A program made the translations under genes and the position numbers. Positions 1-8,065 of a DNA stretch of 64,000 nucleotides are shown here, piece after piece (position 1 is the stretch's first letter; every line of letters begins with the position of its first letter). The notes below the pieces were generated by a model. The model had not been told where the DNA came from, made no database searches, and worked only from the letters and a program-made list of their open reading frames with translations. This stretch comes from Streptomyces sp. NBC_00377 (GTDB lineage Bacteria > Actinomycetota > Actinomycetes > Streptomycetales > Streptomycetaceae). The stretch lies in contig NZ_CP107958.1 in NCBI RefSeq assembly GCF_036075115.1, positions 3,534,001 through 3,598,000 of the forward strand. The letters run 5' to 3'.

Positions 1-2
1 TC

Positions 3-44
3 GTACGGTCCTACGGCCACGGCGAGTCGTTCCCCGTGGTCTGA
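3..44 (+). CDS. C-terminal end of an unidentified gene
   Basis: The frame opening at base 3 reads to a TGA at 42-44 and ends in ESFPVV. A strong hairpin follows about 90 bases later, which fits a gene ending here. Only 13 codons lie inside the window, so neither the family nor the frame is proven. Confidence 0.3.
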   Translation, partial: VRSYGHGESFPVV

Positions 45-130
45 TCCCCGGGGACCGGGCCGGGCGCCGATCCCGGGGAGGGCCGCAGGCGCCCCGGGGG
101 TGTCCTGCGCCCGTCCCGGAGACGTGCGAA

Positions 131-158
131 GGGCCCCCGGCCGGATCGCCGGGGGCCC
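131..158. terminator. Terminator hairpin between convergent genes
   Basis: GGGCCCCCGG and CCGGGGGCCC form a perfect 10-bp stem with an 8-nt loop. It sits between the gene ending near base 44 and the alcohol dehydrogenase ending at 178 on the other strand, so it can stop both. Confidence 0.75.
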
Positions 159-177
159 GTTCTTCGCGCGCGGTCCG

Positions 178-1221
178 TCAGATCGTCGAGGTGTCGATCA
201 CGAAGCGGTAGCGGACGTCGCTGGTCAGCACCCGCTCGTACGCCTCGTTTATCCGGTCGGCGCTGATCAGCTCGATCTCGGCGCCGAAGCCGTGCTCGGC
301 GCAGAAGTCCAGCATCTCCTGGGTCTCCTGGATGCCGCCGATCCCGGAGCCGGCGAGGGTCTTGCGGCCGCCGATCACCGAGAACAGGTTGAGCGCGACG
401 GGCTCCTCGGGCGCGCCGACGTTCACGAAGGCACCGTCCGTCTTCAGCAGGGACAGGTAGGCGTCCAGGTTCAGCGGCGCCGAGACCGTGGAGAGGATGA
501 GGTCGAAGCTTCCGCGCAGCTCCTCGAAGGTCTTCTCGTCACTGGTGGCGTAGTAGTGGTCGGCGCCCAGCTTCAGGCCGTCGTCCTTCTTGCGCAGCGA
601 CTGCGACAGCACGGTCACCTCGGCGCCGAGGGCGTGCGCGATCTTGACACCCATGTGACCGAGGCCGCCCATGCCGAGGATCGCGACCTTCTTGCCGGGG
701 CCGGCGTTCCAGTGCTTGAGCGGGGAGTACGTGGTGATGCCGGCGCAGAGCAGCGGCGCGGCGACGTCGAGCGAGAGGCCGTCGGGGATGCGGACGACGT
801 AGTTCTCGTCGACGACGATCTTCTGCGCGTAGCCGCCGTAGGTGGGCTCGCCGTCCTTGTCGACGGCGTTGTACGTGCCGGTCATGCCGCCGCCGGTGCA
901 GTACTGCTCCAGACCGGCCTTGCAGTTGTCGCACTCACGGCAGGAGTCGACCATGCAGCCGACACCCACCCGGTCGCCGACGGCGTACTTGGTGACGCCG
1001 GGGCCGACCTCGGAGACGACGCCCGCGATCTCGTGGCCGGGAACCATCGGGAAGATCGCCTCACCCCAGCCCTCCCGGACCTGGTGGATGTCCGAGTGAC
1101 AGATTCCGGCGAACTGGATGTCGATCAGGACGTCGAACTCACGCACCGCACGGCGTTCGATCGTCGTGCGCTCCAGCGGAGCCTTGGAGGAGGGTGCGGC
1201 GTACGCGGCAACGGTGGTCAT
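178..1221 (-). CDS. Zinc-dependent NAD(P) alcohol dehydrogenase
   Basis: A 347-residue cytosolic medium-chain dehydrogenase that should interconvert alcohols and aldehydes using NAD(P)H. The N-terminal catalytic domain has CHSDIH (about residue 40) and GHE as catalytic-zinc ligands, and DSCRECDNCKAGLEQYC as the structural-zinc cysteine cluster. The Rossmann fold shows GMGGLGHMGVK near residue 180. The pattern resembles the YahK/AdhC branch, which prefers NADPH; that preference is inferred. The start is chosen at MTTVAAY because AGGAGA lies just upstream; the frame stays open another 59 codons without a better site. It is divergent from an XRE regulator that may control it. The substrate is unknown. 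Confidence 0.9.
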   Translation of the reverse strand: MTTVAAYAAPSSKAPLERTTIERRAVREFDVLIDIQFAGICHSDIHQVREGWGEAIFPMVPGHEIAGVVSEVGPGVTKYAVGDRVGVGCMVDSCRECDNCKAGLEQYCTGGGMTGTYNAVDKDGEPTYGGYAQKIVVDENYVVRIPDGLSLDVAAPLLCAGITTYSPLKHWNAGPGKKVAILGMGGLGHMGVKIAHALGAEVTVLSQSLRKKDDGLKLGADHYYATSDEKTFEELRGSFDLILSTVSAPLNLDAYLSLLKTDGAFVNVGAPEEPVALNLFSVIGGRKTLAGSGIGGIQETQEMLDFCAEHGFGAEIELISADRINEAYERVLTSDVRYRFVIDTSTI

Positions 1222-1396
1222 GCCGGGGTCTCCTAGCGGGGGGTTTCGTGTTCCGGCCTGCCTTCGGGCCGGGGTAACGACGATCAGCCTGCCCCATCGC
1301 GGAGGAATCACCCAGGTCACACCTCGACGTACGTCTGCTGTGCCTACCACTGGCGGGGTCAGGATCGTGTGCGTACGACCATGAATACTGGACGGC
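1222..1396. promoter_or_regulatory. Divergent promoter region of adh and the XRE regulator
   Basis: The gap serves both genes. A perfect 10-bp palindrome GACGTACGTC lies at 1326-1335 and could be an operator. Facing the regulator gene, AATACT (1384-1389) is a near-consensus -10 box whose end is 7 nt from the ATG at 1397, so that transcript is probably leaderless. Confidence 0.45.
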
Positions 1397-2302
1397 ATGG
1401 ACGAACGCCCCGAACCGCCCGGCGCCTCCCTGGACCGGCGTGCCGAGCTCAGCGAATTCCTGCGTACCCGGCGGGCCAGGCTGAAGCCGGAGGACGTGGG
1501 CCTGCCGGACTTCGGACGGCACCGCAGGGTGCCGGGTCTGCGGCGCGAGGAGCTGGCGCAGCTGGCCGGGGTGTCCGTGGCGTACTACACACGCCTGGAG
1601 CAGGGCAACGGCCGGAACGTGTCGGCGGAGGTGCTGGACTCGATCGCCAGGGCGCTGCGGCTCTCCGACGCCGAGCACGCGCATCTCACCCACCTCGCCA
1701 AGCCGAAGCACAAGAAGAAGCAGAGCGGGCCGTCCCAGCAGGTCCGCCCCGCGCTGCGGCAGCTGCTGGACGCGATCGACTCGGTGCCGGCGTATCTGGT
1801 CGGGCGTCGCTCGGAGATCCTGGGCTGGAACCGGATGGCGGCGGCGCTCTTCGGCGACTGGGCGGAGCTCCCGGCGGCGGAGCGCAACTGGGCGCGGCTG
1901 GTCTTCCTGCACCCCGCCTACCAGGACCTCTTCGTGGACTGGGAGCAGAAGGCGATCGACATCGTCTGCGTCCTGCGCATGGACGCGGGCTGCTTCCCGG
2001 ACGATCCCCGGCTCTCCGCCCTGGTGGGTGAGCTGTCCGTGAAGAGCGAGGACTTCCGGCGGCTGTGGGCGACCCACGACGTCAAGGAGAAGAGTCACGG
2101 CGTCAAGCTGCTGAGGCATCCGCTGGTCGGTGAACTCTCCCTGCACTTCGAGGGGTTCAGGGTGGCCGGGGACACCGAACGGACCCTGTTCACCTACCAC
2201 GCGGAGCCCGGCTCGGCCTCGGCGGAGGCGTTGCGGTTGCTGGCGAGCTGGGGCGCGGACGCGACACGGGCGGGGGCCGGCTCCCAGACACCGTCCGCCT
2301 GA
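1397..2302 (+). CDS. XRE-family regulator with MmyB-like ligand domain
   Basis: A 301-residue DNA-binding regulator. Residues about 15-95 form the helix-turn-helix (VPGLRREELAQLAGVSVAYY followed by TRLEQG), a signature of the MmyB-type XRE group common in Streptomyces. Residues about 115-290 form the ligand-sensing PAS-like domain, including LVGRRSEILGWNRMA and LFVDWEQKA. In this family the C-terminal domain binds a hydrophobic ligand and adjacent divergent oxidoreductase genes are the usual target. Control of the neighbouring alcohol dehydrogenase is therefore the natural inference; the ligand is not known. Confidence 0.88.
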   Translation: MDERPEPPGASLDRRAELSEFLRTRRARLKPEDVGLPDFGRHRRVPGLRREELAQLAGVSVAYYTRLEQGNGRNVSAEVLDSIARALRLSDAEHAHLTHLAKPKHKKKQSGPSQQVRPALRQLLDAIDSVPAYLVGRRSEILGWNRMAAALFGDWAELPAAERNWARLVFLHPAYQDLFVDWEQKAIDIVCVLRMDAGCFPDDPRLSALVGELSVKSEDFRRLWATHDVKEKSHGVKLLRHPLVGELSLHFEGFRVAGDTERTLFTYHAEPGSASAEALRLLASWGADATRAGAGSQTPSA

Positions 2303-2394
2303 GAGTCGCCCCCACTGCCCGCCGCCCACCGCCCGCCGGGCGCCTCACCGCGGAGTGCGCGACCCGTGATATCCGGAAGGCCGGGTTTCGGCCG

Positions 2395-3186
2395 TCAGCC
2401 CCGGTACGGCGGAGCCGCGCCCCAGCCCCACGTCGGGACCGGCTGTTCGGCGGGCGGCTTGGCGTCCGGGCCGGAGAAATGGACGGCGAGCCGCGTGCCC
2501 CACTCCACATAGGCGAGGAACGCCGACCGGAACTCGGCGTCGGCCGGCAGCCCCGCCTCGTCGGCGGCGTCCTGGATGAGGTTGACCCAGCGGCGGCGCT
2601 GGGGTTCGGTGATGTCCCGCCCGAAGTGCTTGGCGACCATGTGACTGTGGCCGCCCTGCGTCGCCGAGTAGCTCCCCGGCCCGCCGAAGACCTCCGCGAG
2701 CCAGAGGGCGACGTGCTCGGCGTGCTCGGGGGCGAGGCCCTCGAAGACCGGCGCGAGCAGGTCGTCCCGGAGCACCTTGGCGTAGAAGGCGTCCGTGAGC
2801 CGGGTGAAGGCCTCCGCCCCGCCCGCCCACTCGTACAGCGTGGGCACGGCGGAGCCCGCTCCACGCACCGAGGTGACCTTGTAGTGCCGCATCTCGTCGA
2901 TGTCCCCGACGTACGGCCTGATCTCCGCGAGGAAGGCGGGGAACAGGTCCGAGGCCCGGAAGCCCTTGAGGTGGTCCTCGGTCGACGTCCAGGTGATCCG
3001 CAGAATGAAGTGTCCGAAGTCCTCCTCGCAGCGGGCGAGTTCGTAGTCGACGCAGTGCGGGGAGGCCGCGAGCTCGCGCGCGGCTCGGGTGTACGCGGCC
3101 AGGAACTCCGCGGACCGCTCCTGCGGGATGCGGTACCGGATGTACTCGACCGTGGTGCGGGGCGTGGCTGTCTCGGGTGCCGTCAT
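2395..3186 (-). CDS. ABM-domain / group II truncated haemoglobin fusion
   Basis: A 263-residue two-domain protein. Residues about 12-105 are a ferredoxin-like antibiotic biosynthesis monooxygenase (ABM) domain (TVEYIRYRIPQERSAEF and VDYELARCEEDFGHFILRI). Residues about 110-245 are a truncated haemoglobin of group II, with LWLAEVFGGPGSYS, the likely proximal haem histidine in AKHFGRDI, and the conserved G-helix tryptophan in RRRWVNLI. Group II globins bind O2 or NO and are linked to oxidative and nitrosative stress; ABM domains often bind or oxidise haem or quinones. How the domains co-operate is unknown. The start at MTAPETA is preferred; an in-frame TTG lies four codons upstream. Confidence 0.85.
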   Translation of the reverse strand: MTAPETATPRTTVEYIRYRIPQERSAEFLAAYTRAARELAASPHCVDYELARCEEDFGHFILRITWTSTEDHLKGFRASDLFPAFLAEIRPYVGDIDEMRHYKVTSVRGAGSAVPTLYEWAGGAEAFTRLTDAFYAKVLRDDLLAPVFEGLAPEHAEHVALWLAEVFGGPGSYSATQGGHSHMVAKHFGRDITEPQRRRWVNLIQDAADEAGLPADAEFRSAFLAYVEWGTRLAVHFSGPDAKPPAEQPVPTWGWGAAPPYRG

Positions 3187-3274
3187 GGGGCCACGCAAGC
3201 ACGAACGGCCCGTCGGAGGCTCCCCTTCCGGCGGGCGTTCGCTCAGCGCTCAGCGAACCGGCGGCGGCCCGGCC

Positions 3275-3306
3275 CTCCGGGGCGCGGCCCCGGCACGGCC
3301 CCGGAG
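3275..3306. terminator. GC-rich terminator hairpin downstream of the ABC operon
   Basis: CTCCGGGGC (3275-3283) pairs perfectly with GCCCCGGAG (3298-3306). It follows the end of the ATPase gene on the minus strand, and there is no T-run. Confidence 0.5.
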
Positions 3307-3344
3307 CCCCCCGGCACGGCCCCCCGACGCTCTCCCGAGACCGC

Positions 3345-4031
3345 TCACTTGGACGCCGCGTTCTCCTTCACCGTGATCCTGCCCTTGCGGATCGTGGCCA
3401 GGCGCGGGGCCTTCTTCGCGATCGCAGAGTCGTGCGTGACCATGATGAAGGTCAGTCCGTGCTCCTTCCACATCGCGTACAGCACGTCCATGATCTCGTC
3501 GCGCATGCTCTCGTCGAGGTTGCCGGTGGGCTCGTCGGCGAGCAGCACCTTCGGCTGCTTCACCAGCGCGCGGGCGATCGCGACGCGCTGCTGCTGGCCG
3601 CCGGACATCTCGGACGGCAGATGCCCGAGGCGCTCGCCCAGGCCCACGGACCTCAGCGCCTCGGCGGCCCGTTCGCGTCGCTCCCTGACCTTCACGCCCA
3701 GCGGGACGAGGGCCGTCTCGACGTTCTCCTGGGCGTTGAGCGTCGGGATGAGGTTGAAGGACTGGAAGACGAAGCCGATGTTCTCGCTGCGCACCTTCGT
3801 CAGCCTGGCCTCGGAGAGCTTGGCCAGGTCGACGCCGTCGAGGACGACCTCGCCCTCGGTGGGCCGGTCGAGCGCGCCGATCATCTGGAGCAGCGTGGAC
3901 TTGCCGCCGCCGGTGGGGCCCTGGATGACGAGCCGGTCGCCGTCCGGGATGGTCAGGTCGACGCCGTCGAGGGCGTGGACGGTCTCCTTGCCCCGGGTGT
4001 AGCGCTTGGTGACGCCTCTGAGTTCGTACAT
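3345..4031 (-). CDS. ABC transporter ATP-binding protein (MacB/LolD type)
   Basis: A 228-residue single ABC domain. Walker A is GPTGGGKST (about residue 39), the signature is MSGGQQQRVAIARAL, and Walker B is VLLADEPTGNLDE. These features place it in the LolD/MacB family, which partners FtsX-type permeases and drives export or extraction of lipoproteins, peptides or antibiotics. It is the second gene of a two-gene operon, 50 bp behind the permease. Substrate is unknown. Confidence 0.92.
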   Translation of the reverse strand: MYELRGVTKRYTRGKETVHALDGVDLTIPDGDRLVIQGPTGGGKSTLLQMIGALDRPTEGEVVLDGVDLAKLSEARLTKVRSENIGFVFQSFNLIPTLNAQENVETALVPLGVKVRERRERAAEALRSVGLGERLGHLPSEMSGGQQQRVAIARALVKQPKVLLADEPTGNLDESMRDEIMDVLYAMWKEHGLTFIMVTHDSAIAKKAPRLATIRKGRITVKENAASK

Positions 4032-4081
4032 GGGGACAACAACTCCTGGGTCGCATATGAGGGTTGGGGGCAGCGGCTCGG

Positions 4082-5536
4082 CTACTCGACGCGGCGCAGG
4101 GCGTCCGCGGGACGCAGCCGCGAGGCGCGCCAGCCGCCGAACGCTCCCGCGATCAGACCGCCGGCCACGGCGAGACCGACCGCCATGGCGACCGTGGTGG
4201 CGCTCACCGGCGCCGTCAGCGCCACGTCGAGGGTCTTGGCCGCCGCCCGGCGGCCGAAGCCGCCGAAGCCGCCCCCGCCTCCGGGGCCGCCCTGGCCGCC
4301 GCCTCCGCCGCCCAGCTGGGCCTGAAGCGTCGGGCTGATCGCGGTCACGGCGTACGCGCCGGCCAGGCCCAGCGCGATGCCGAGGGCACCGCCCAGCAGA
4401 CCGTTGACCATGGCCTCGCCGACGACCTGCCGGGTGACCCGGCCGGACTTCCAGCCCAGCGCCTTCAGCGTGCCGAACTCACGGACGCGGCGGGAGACCG
4501 CCGAGGAGGTGAGCAGTCCGGCGACCAGGAACGCGGCGATCAGGACCGCGATGGACAGCCACTTGCCGACGTTGGTGGCGAGCGAGGAGGCCGTGGAGAG
4601 CGAGCCGGAGACGGTGTCCGCGAGGTCGGCCGAGGTCGTCACCGTCGTGCCCGAGACGTTCTTCTGGATGGTCGACTTGACACTGCCGATCTTCTGGGAG
4701 TCGGTCGCCTTGACGTAGATCGTCGTGACCTTGCCCTTGGAGTCGCTGAGCGTCTGGGCCTGGGTCAGCGGGATGTAGACGTTGGCAGCGGCGTCTCCGC
4801 TGTCGGCCGTGGCGATGCCGATCACCGAGAACTTGACGCTGCTGATGGTGAGCGTGGAGCCGACCTTGAGCGACTTCTCCTTGGCGTACGCCGAGTCGAC
4901 GACGGCGACCTTGCCGTTGCTCTCCGAGGACTTGAAGGTGCGGCCGCCGGTGAGCGTCGAGGAGGTCAGCGGACCGAGCGCGGGACGGGTGACGTCGGTG
5001 CCGTAGACGGAGTAGCTGTTGACGTCGAAGTTGGCGCCGCCGCCCCGCACTTCACCCTGCGGCCCGCCGTTGCCGCCGCCCTGCCGGCCACCGCCGCCCG
5101 CTTCGCCGTTCTGCTGGAACTGGCCGCGGGTGAACTGGCCGTTGACCTTGAGGACCTGGAGGCTTAGTCCGCCGACCGCGTCGGAGACACCGCTCTGCTC
5201 GCCGACCTCGGTGACGGTCGAGGCCGACAGGGTCTGGAAGCCCTGCACCATGACACGGTCGGTGCTCTGCTCCGCGTCGGAGCCGTTGTCCTGCGCGTCG
5301 AACTGGAAGCGCGGCCGGTCCGAGGCGCTCGCGGTCGGCGAGGCGGCCTTGGTGACCGTCATGTCCGTACCGAGGCCGTACAGGGACTGGAGAACCTTGT
5401 CCTGGGCCTTCCCCATGCCGGAGGACACGGAGGTGACCACGATGACCAGCGCGATGCCCAGCGCGAGCCCGGAGGCGACGACGAGGGCCGCCTTTCTGCG
5501 GCGGCGCAGTTCGCGCCTCAGGTAGGTGAAGAACAT
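4082..5536 (-). CDS. FtsX-like ABC permease (MacB family)
   Basis: A 484-residue membrane protein and the first gene of the operon with the ATPase. One N-terminal membrane segment (KAALVVASGLALGIALVIVV) leads to a large extracellular domain of about 270 residues that is Gly/Gln-rich in places. Three C-terminal membrane segments follow, around VLIAAFLVAGLLTSSAV. The loop between the last two contains GGGGGGQGGPGGGGG, an unusually long glycine stretch. The start MFFTYLRREL is chosen because ATG follows a -10-like TACCGT by six bases, consistent with a leaderless message. Confidence 0.88.
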   Translation of the reverse strand: MFFTYLRRELRRRRKAALVVASGLALGIALVIVVTSVSSGMGKAQDKVLQSLYGLGTDMTVTKAASPTASASDRPRFQFDAQDNGSDAEQSTDRVMVQGFQTLSASTVTEVGEQSGVSDAVGGLSLQVLKVNGQFTRGQFQQNGEAGGGGRQGGGNGGPQGEVRGGGANFDVNSYSVYGTDVTRPALGPLTSSTLTGGRTFKSSESNGKVAVVDSAYAKEKSLKVGSTLTISSVKFSVIGIATADSGDAAANVYIPLTQAQTLSDSKGKVTTIYVKATDSQKIGSVKSTIQKNVSGTTVTTSADLADTVSGSLSTASSLATNVGKWLSIAVLIAAFLVAGLLTSSAVSRRVREFGTLKALGWKSGRVTRQVVGEAMVNGLLGGALGIALGLAGAYAVTAISPTLQAQLGGGGGGQGGPGGGGGFGGFGRRAAAKTLDVALTAPVSATTVAMAVGLAVAGGLIAGAFGGWRASRLRPADALRRVE

Positions 5537-5542
5537 GGCCGC

Positions 5543-5548
5543 ACGGTA
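5543..5548 (-). promoter_or_regulatory. Putative -10 of leaderless ABC permease promoter
   Basis: On the minus strand TACCGT ends six bases before the ATG of the permease gene and no Shine-Dalgarno sequence fits in between. No clear -35 is visible. Confidence 0.35.
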
Positions 5549-5621
5549 GGTACGGCGCGTGATGAAGGGATAAGGCCGTAATAAGAGAACGATGAGAAGG
5601 CTGTGATCGACCCCGGAAACA

Positions 5622-5649
5622 CCGGTGCCGCCCCTGGGGGCGGCACCGG
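5622..5649. terminator. Terminator of the L,D-transpeptidase gene
   Basis: CCGGTGCCGCCCC and GGGGCGGCACCGG form a perfect 13-bp stem with a two-base loop. It lies between the transpeptidase gene (upstream on the minus strand) and the ABC permease promoter. Confidence 0.75.
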
Positions 5650-5711
5650 AAAACTGTGCGAGGACTGTCGGACCGACCGCCCGACCTGCCGTCGGACCGT
5701 CAGGAACCGTC

Positions 5712-6959
5712 TCAGACGGCCGAACCCGCCTTCCACTGGGCCCAGTCCATGTTCCAGCCGTTGAGGCCGTTGTCCGGGGCCACGGTCTTGTCGCCGGTGT
5801 TCTTGACCACCACGACGTCACCGACGATCGAGTGGGTGTAGAACCAGTAGCCCGCGGTGCCCGAGTCGTTGGCGCCCTTGGTGTCGGACAGGCCCACACA
5901 GCCGTGGCTGGTGTTCACCGAACCGAAGACGGACTTCGCGCCCCAGTAGTTGCCGTGCACGAAGGTGCCGGAGTTGGTGAGGCGGATGGCGTGCGGCACG
6001 TCCTTGATGTCGTACTCGCCCTTGCCGTCGTCGTCGGTGAAGCCCACGGTCGCGCCGTTCATGCGCGTCTCCTTGAACTTCTCCGACATCACCATCTGGC
6101 CCTCGTACGTCTTGTTGTCGGGCGAGCCGGCGGAGATCGGGATGGTCTTGATGACGGCGCCGTTGTGCGTGATCTTCATCTGCTTGGTCTTGGCGTCGAC
6201 ATAGGAGACCTGGTTGCGGCCGACCTTGAAGGTGACCGTCTTCTGCTGGACACCGATGACACCGTCCGCGCCCTCCACCCCGTCGAGCGCGAGCTTCAGC
6301 GTGACGGTGGAGTTCTCCTTCCAGTAGTCCTCGGGACGGCAGTCCATCCGCTGGGTGGAGAACCAGTGGCAGACGACCTCCTGACCGCTGGTGGAGGTGA
6401 CCGTGACGCCCTTCTGGACGGCCGCCTTGTTGGTGATCGCCTTGTTGAAGGTGATCGACACGGGCATGCCCACGCCGACGGTCGAGCCGTTCTCCGGCGT
6501 GAAGTTGCCTATGAAGCTGTTGTTCGGGGAGACCGTCGTGAAGGAGGCGTTCTCGTGCGCCACGAGGCCACTCGCGTCCTTCGCCTCGGCCGCGACCTTG
6601 TACGTGGTGGAGCGCTCCAGCTGGGTGTTCGGCTTCCAGCTGGTCTTGTCGGCGGAGAGCGCGCCCTCGACGGCGGTGCCCTCGGTGGTGGTCATCGTCA
6701 CCGCGGTGAGCGTGCCCTTGCTGACCGTGACGGCCGCGGAGTTGTTGATGGAGGCGTTGTCCGAGCCGTCCGCGGGTGTGATCTTGATCTGGGCCTCGGA
6801 GGACTTCTTGGCCGCCGCCTCGTCGGCCTTGGCCTGCGAGGAGCTCCCTCCACCGTCGGAGGCGCCGCTGTCGCCGCCGGAACACGCAGAGAGCACCAGA
6901 ACACCGCCGAGCAGGGCGGACGCGGTCATCAGACCCCTGCGCCGCCTACTGTCCGTCAT
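5712..6959 (-). CDS. Lipoprotein L,D-transpeptidase (YkuD) with Ig-like domains
   Basis: A 415-residue exported enzyme likely to form 3-3 peptidoglycan cross-links. The N-terminus has an RRRR stretch, a hydrophobic segment and the lipobox LVLSAC, so it should be lipid-anchored outside the membrane. A Ser/Gly/Ala-rich linker and two immunoglobulin-like regions (about residues 60-245) precede the YkuD catalytic domain. That domain contains the active-site motif SHGCVGL near residue 365, with an upstream histidine in FVHGNYWG. The start MTDSRRRR is preferred over an ATG five codons earlier because GGAGAAG lies six bases before it. Confidence 0.92.
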   Translation of the reverse strand: MTDSRRRRGLMTASALLGGVLVLSACSGGDSGASDGGGSSSQAKADEAAAKKSSEAQIKITPADGSDNASINNSAAVTVSKGTLTAVTMTTTEGTAVEGALSADKTSWKPNTQLERSTTYKVAAEAKDASGLVAHENASFTTVSPNNSFIGNFTPENGSTVGVGMPVSITFNKAITNKAAVQKGVTVTSTSGQEVVCHWFSTQRMDCRPEDYWKENSTVTLKLALDGVEGADGVIGVQQKTVTFKVGRNQVSYVDAKTKQMKITHNGAVIKTIPISAGSPDNKTYEGQMVMSEKFKETRMNGATVGFTDDDGKGEYDIKDVPHAIRLTNSGTFVHGNYWGAKSVFGSVNTSHGCVGLSDTKGANDSGTAGYWFYTHSIVGDVVVVKNTGDKTVAPDNGLNGWNMDWAQWKAGSAV

Positions 6960-7176
6960 CACACGCTTCTCCATCGTTGCCGATTGCCAGAACCCAGAGA
7001 GTCCCCGTCAGGAACATCAACGCTACGACCGGTACGTCCCGTTCCACATTCCCGAAGGTGTGGGGCACGCCACGTTCGCGGTGTGCGGATGGTGCGGGTG
7101 TCGGTTCGTGCGCCTGCTGAGACGACGAAACCCCGGTCGGCGGTTGCCGTCCGGGGTCACGAGTTTCCCGGAACGC

Positions 7177-7533
7177 TCAGCCGATGCGGCCCACTTCACC
7201 GTCCGCCTCGTCATCCTCGCCGACATCATCCTCGTCGAGGTCCCACTCCGCCGAATCCGGGTCGTGCTCGACCCGTTCACTGGACCAGGAGGCCTGCTGG
7301 AGCTCCACCCCGGGCACCTCGCCCACCAGGTCGAAGGGGTCGACGAGATAGGCGAGGGCCTCCGCGGTGTCCTCCGTCACAGCACCCTCGGTGTGCGCGC
7401 GTTCGGCGTCCGGGATCTCCGCGTCGTCGGCGAGCCGCCGCAGCGCCGCCTGCGTCACGGCGTCCTCGTCGTGCACCTCGAGGAGAATCTCCACCCGAAG
7501 CCGCACAAAACGTGATGTCTCTTCAGTGCTCAT
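7177..7533 (-). CDS. Acidic conserved hypothetical protein
   Basis: A 118-residue soluble protein with no signal or membrane segment. The N-terminal half is predicted alpha/beta (FVRLRVEILLEVHDEDAVTQ). The C-terminus is strongly acidic (WDLDEDDVGEDDEADGEV). I do not recognise a domain. It stands alone, with its start region shared divergently with the LADTG protein gene. Confidence 0.65.
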   Translation of the reverse strand: MSTEETSRFVRLRVEILLEVHDEDAVTQAALRRLADDAEIPDAERAHTEGAVTEDTAEALAYLVDPFDLVGEVPGVELQQASWSSERVEHDPDSAEWDLDEDDVGEDDEADGEVGRIG

Positions 7534-7642
7534 GGCCGGAGCGTACGGCTCACGGCTCCCGTAACTTTCCCGCGACCCGTGACTTTCATTAGCATCAGGT
7601 CACACGGCCAATTCGCCAGCGCCACAAGGGGATCGATATTCC

Positions 7643-8023
7643 GTGTCATCCGCTCGACGTTCGTTGCTGACCGCCACCGCCGCGGGGACCCTGCTGGGCG
7701 CCCTGTGGTTCGTCCCGTCCGCGAACGCGTCCCAGGACACCCCGGTCAGAACGGTCACGACGACACAGGTCACGACCCAGGCCCGGGTCGCTTCGACGAC
7801 CGCGACCGACGCCGCGGCCTACCGCGCCACCGGCTCCAGGGTCGACGACGCGGCCGGTACGACCGCCGAGTCGCTGGCCGGCACCACGGAGGACGACGGC
7901 ACCCGGCTCGCCGACACCGGAAGCTTCGACACGACCCCGTACGTCGTCGGCGGGACCACCCTGCTAGCACTGGGCGCGGGTTTCGTGGTTTATTCCGTTC
8001 GCCGGGAACGTCTGGGTTTTTGA
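7643..8023 (+). CDS. Small LAxTG-type sortase-substrate-like surface protein
   Basis: A 126-residue secreted protein. A signal peptide (about residues 1-30, cleavage near ANAS) is followed by a Thr/Ala-rich spacer. The C-terminus carries LADTG, a roughly 20-residue hydrophobic segment (YVVGGTTLLALGAGFVVYSV) and the positive tail RRERLGF, the three-part layout of a sortase sorting signal. Class E sortases of actinobacteria recognise LAxTG, so covalent attachment to the cell wall is likely. There is no recognisable functional domain between signal and anchor. GTG is the start, with AAGGGGATCG upstream. Confidence 0.72.
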   Translation: MSSARRSLLTATAAGTLLGALWFVPSANASQDTPVRTVTTTQVTTQARVASTTATDAAAYRATGSRVDDAAGTTAESLAGTTEDDGTRLADTGSFDTTPYVVGGTTLLALGAGFVVYSVRRERLGF

Positions 8024-8029
8024 ATTAAC

Positions 8030-8059
8030 TTGACTGTTCTTTGACAGCTTCTTCATAGT
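8030..8059 (+). promoter_or_regulatory. Promoter of the lipoprotein gene
   Basis: TTGACT (8030-8035) and CATAGT (8054-8059) are separated by 18 bp. The -10 box ends six bases before the ATG at 8066, predicting a leaderless mRNA. Confidence 0.5.
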
Positions 8060-8065
8060 TCGCCC

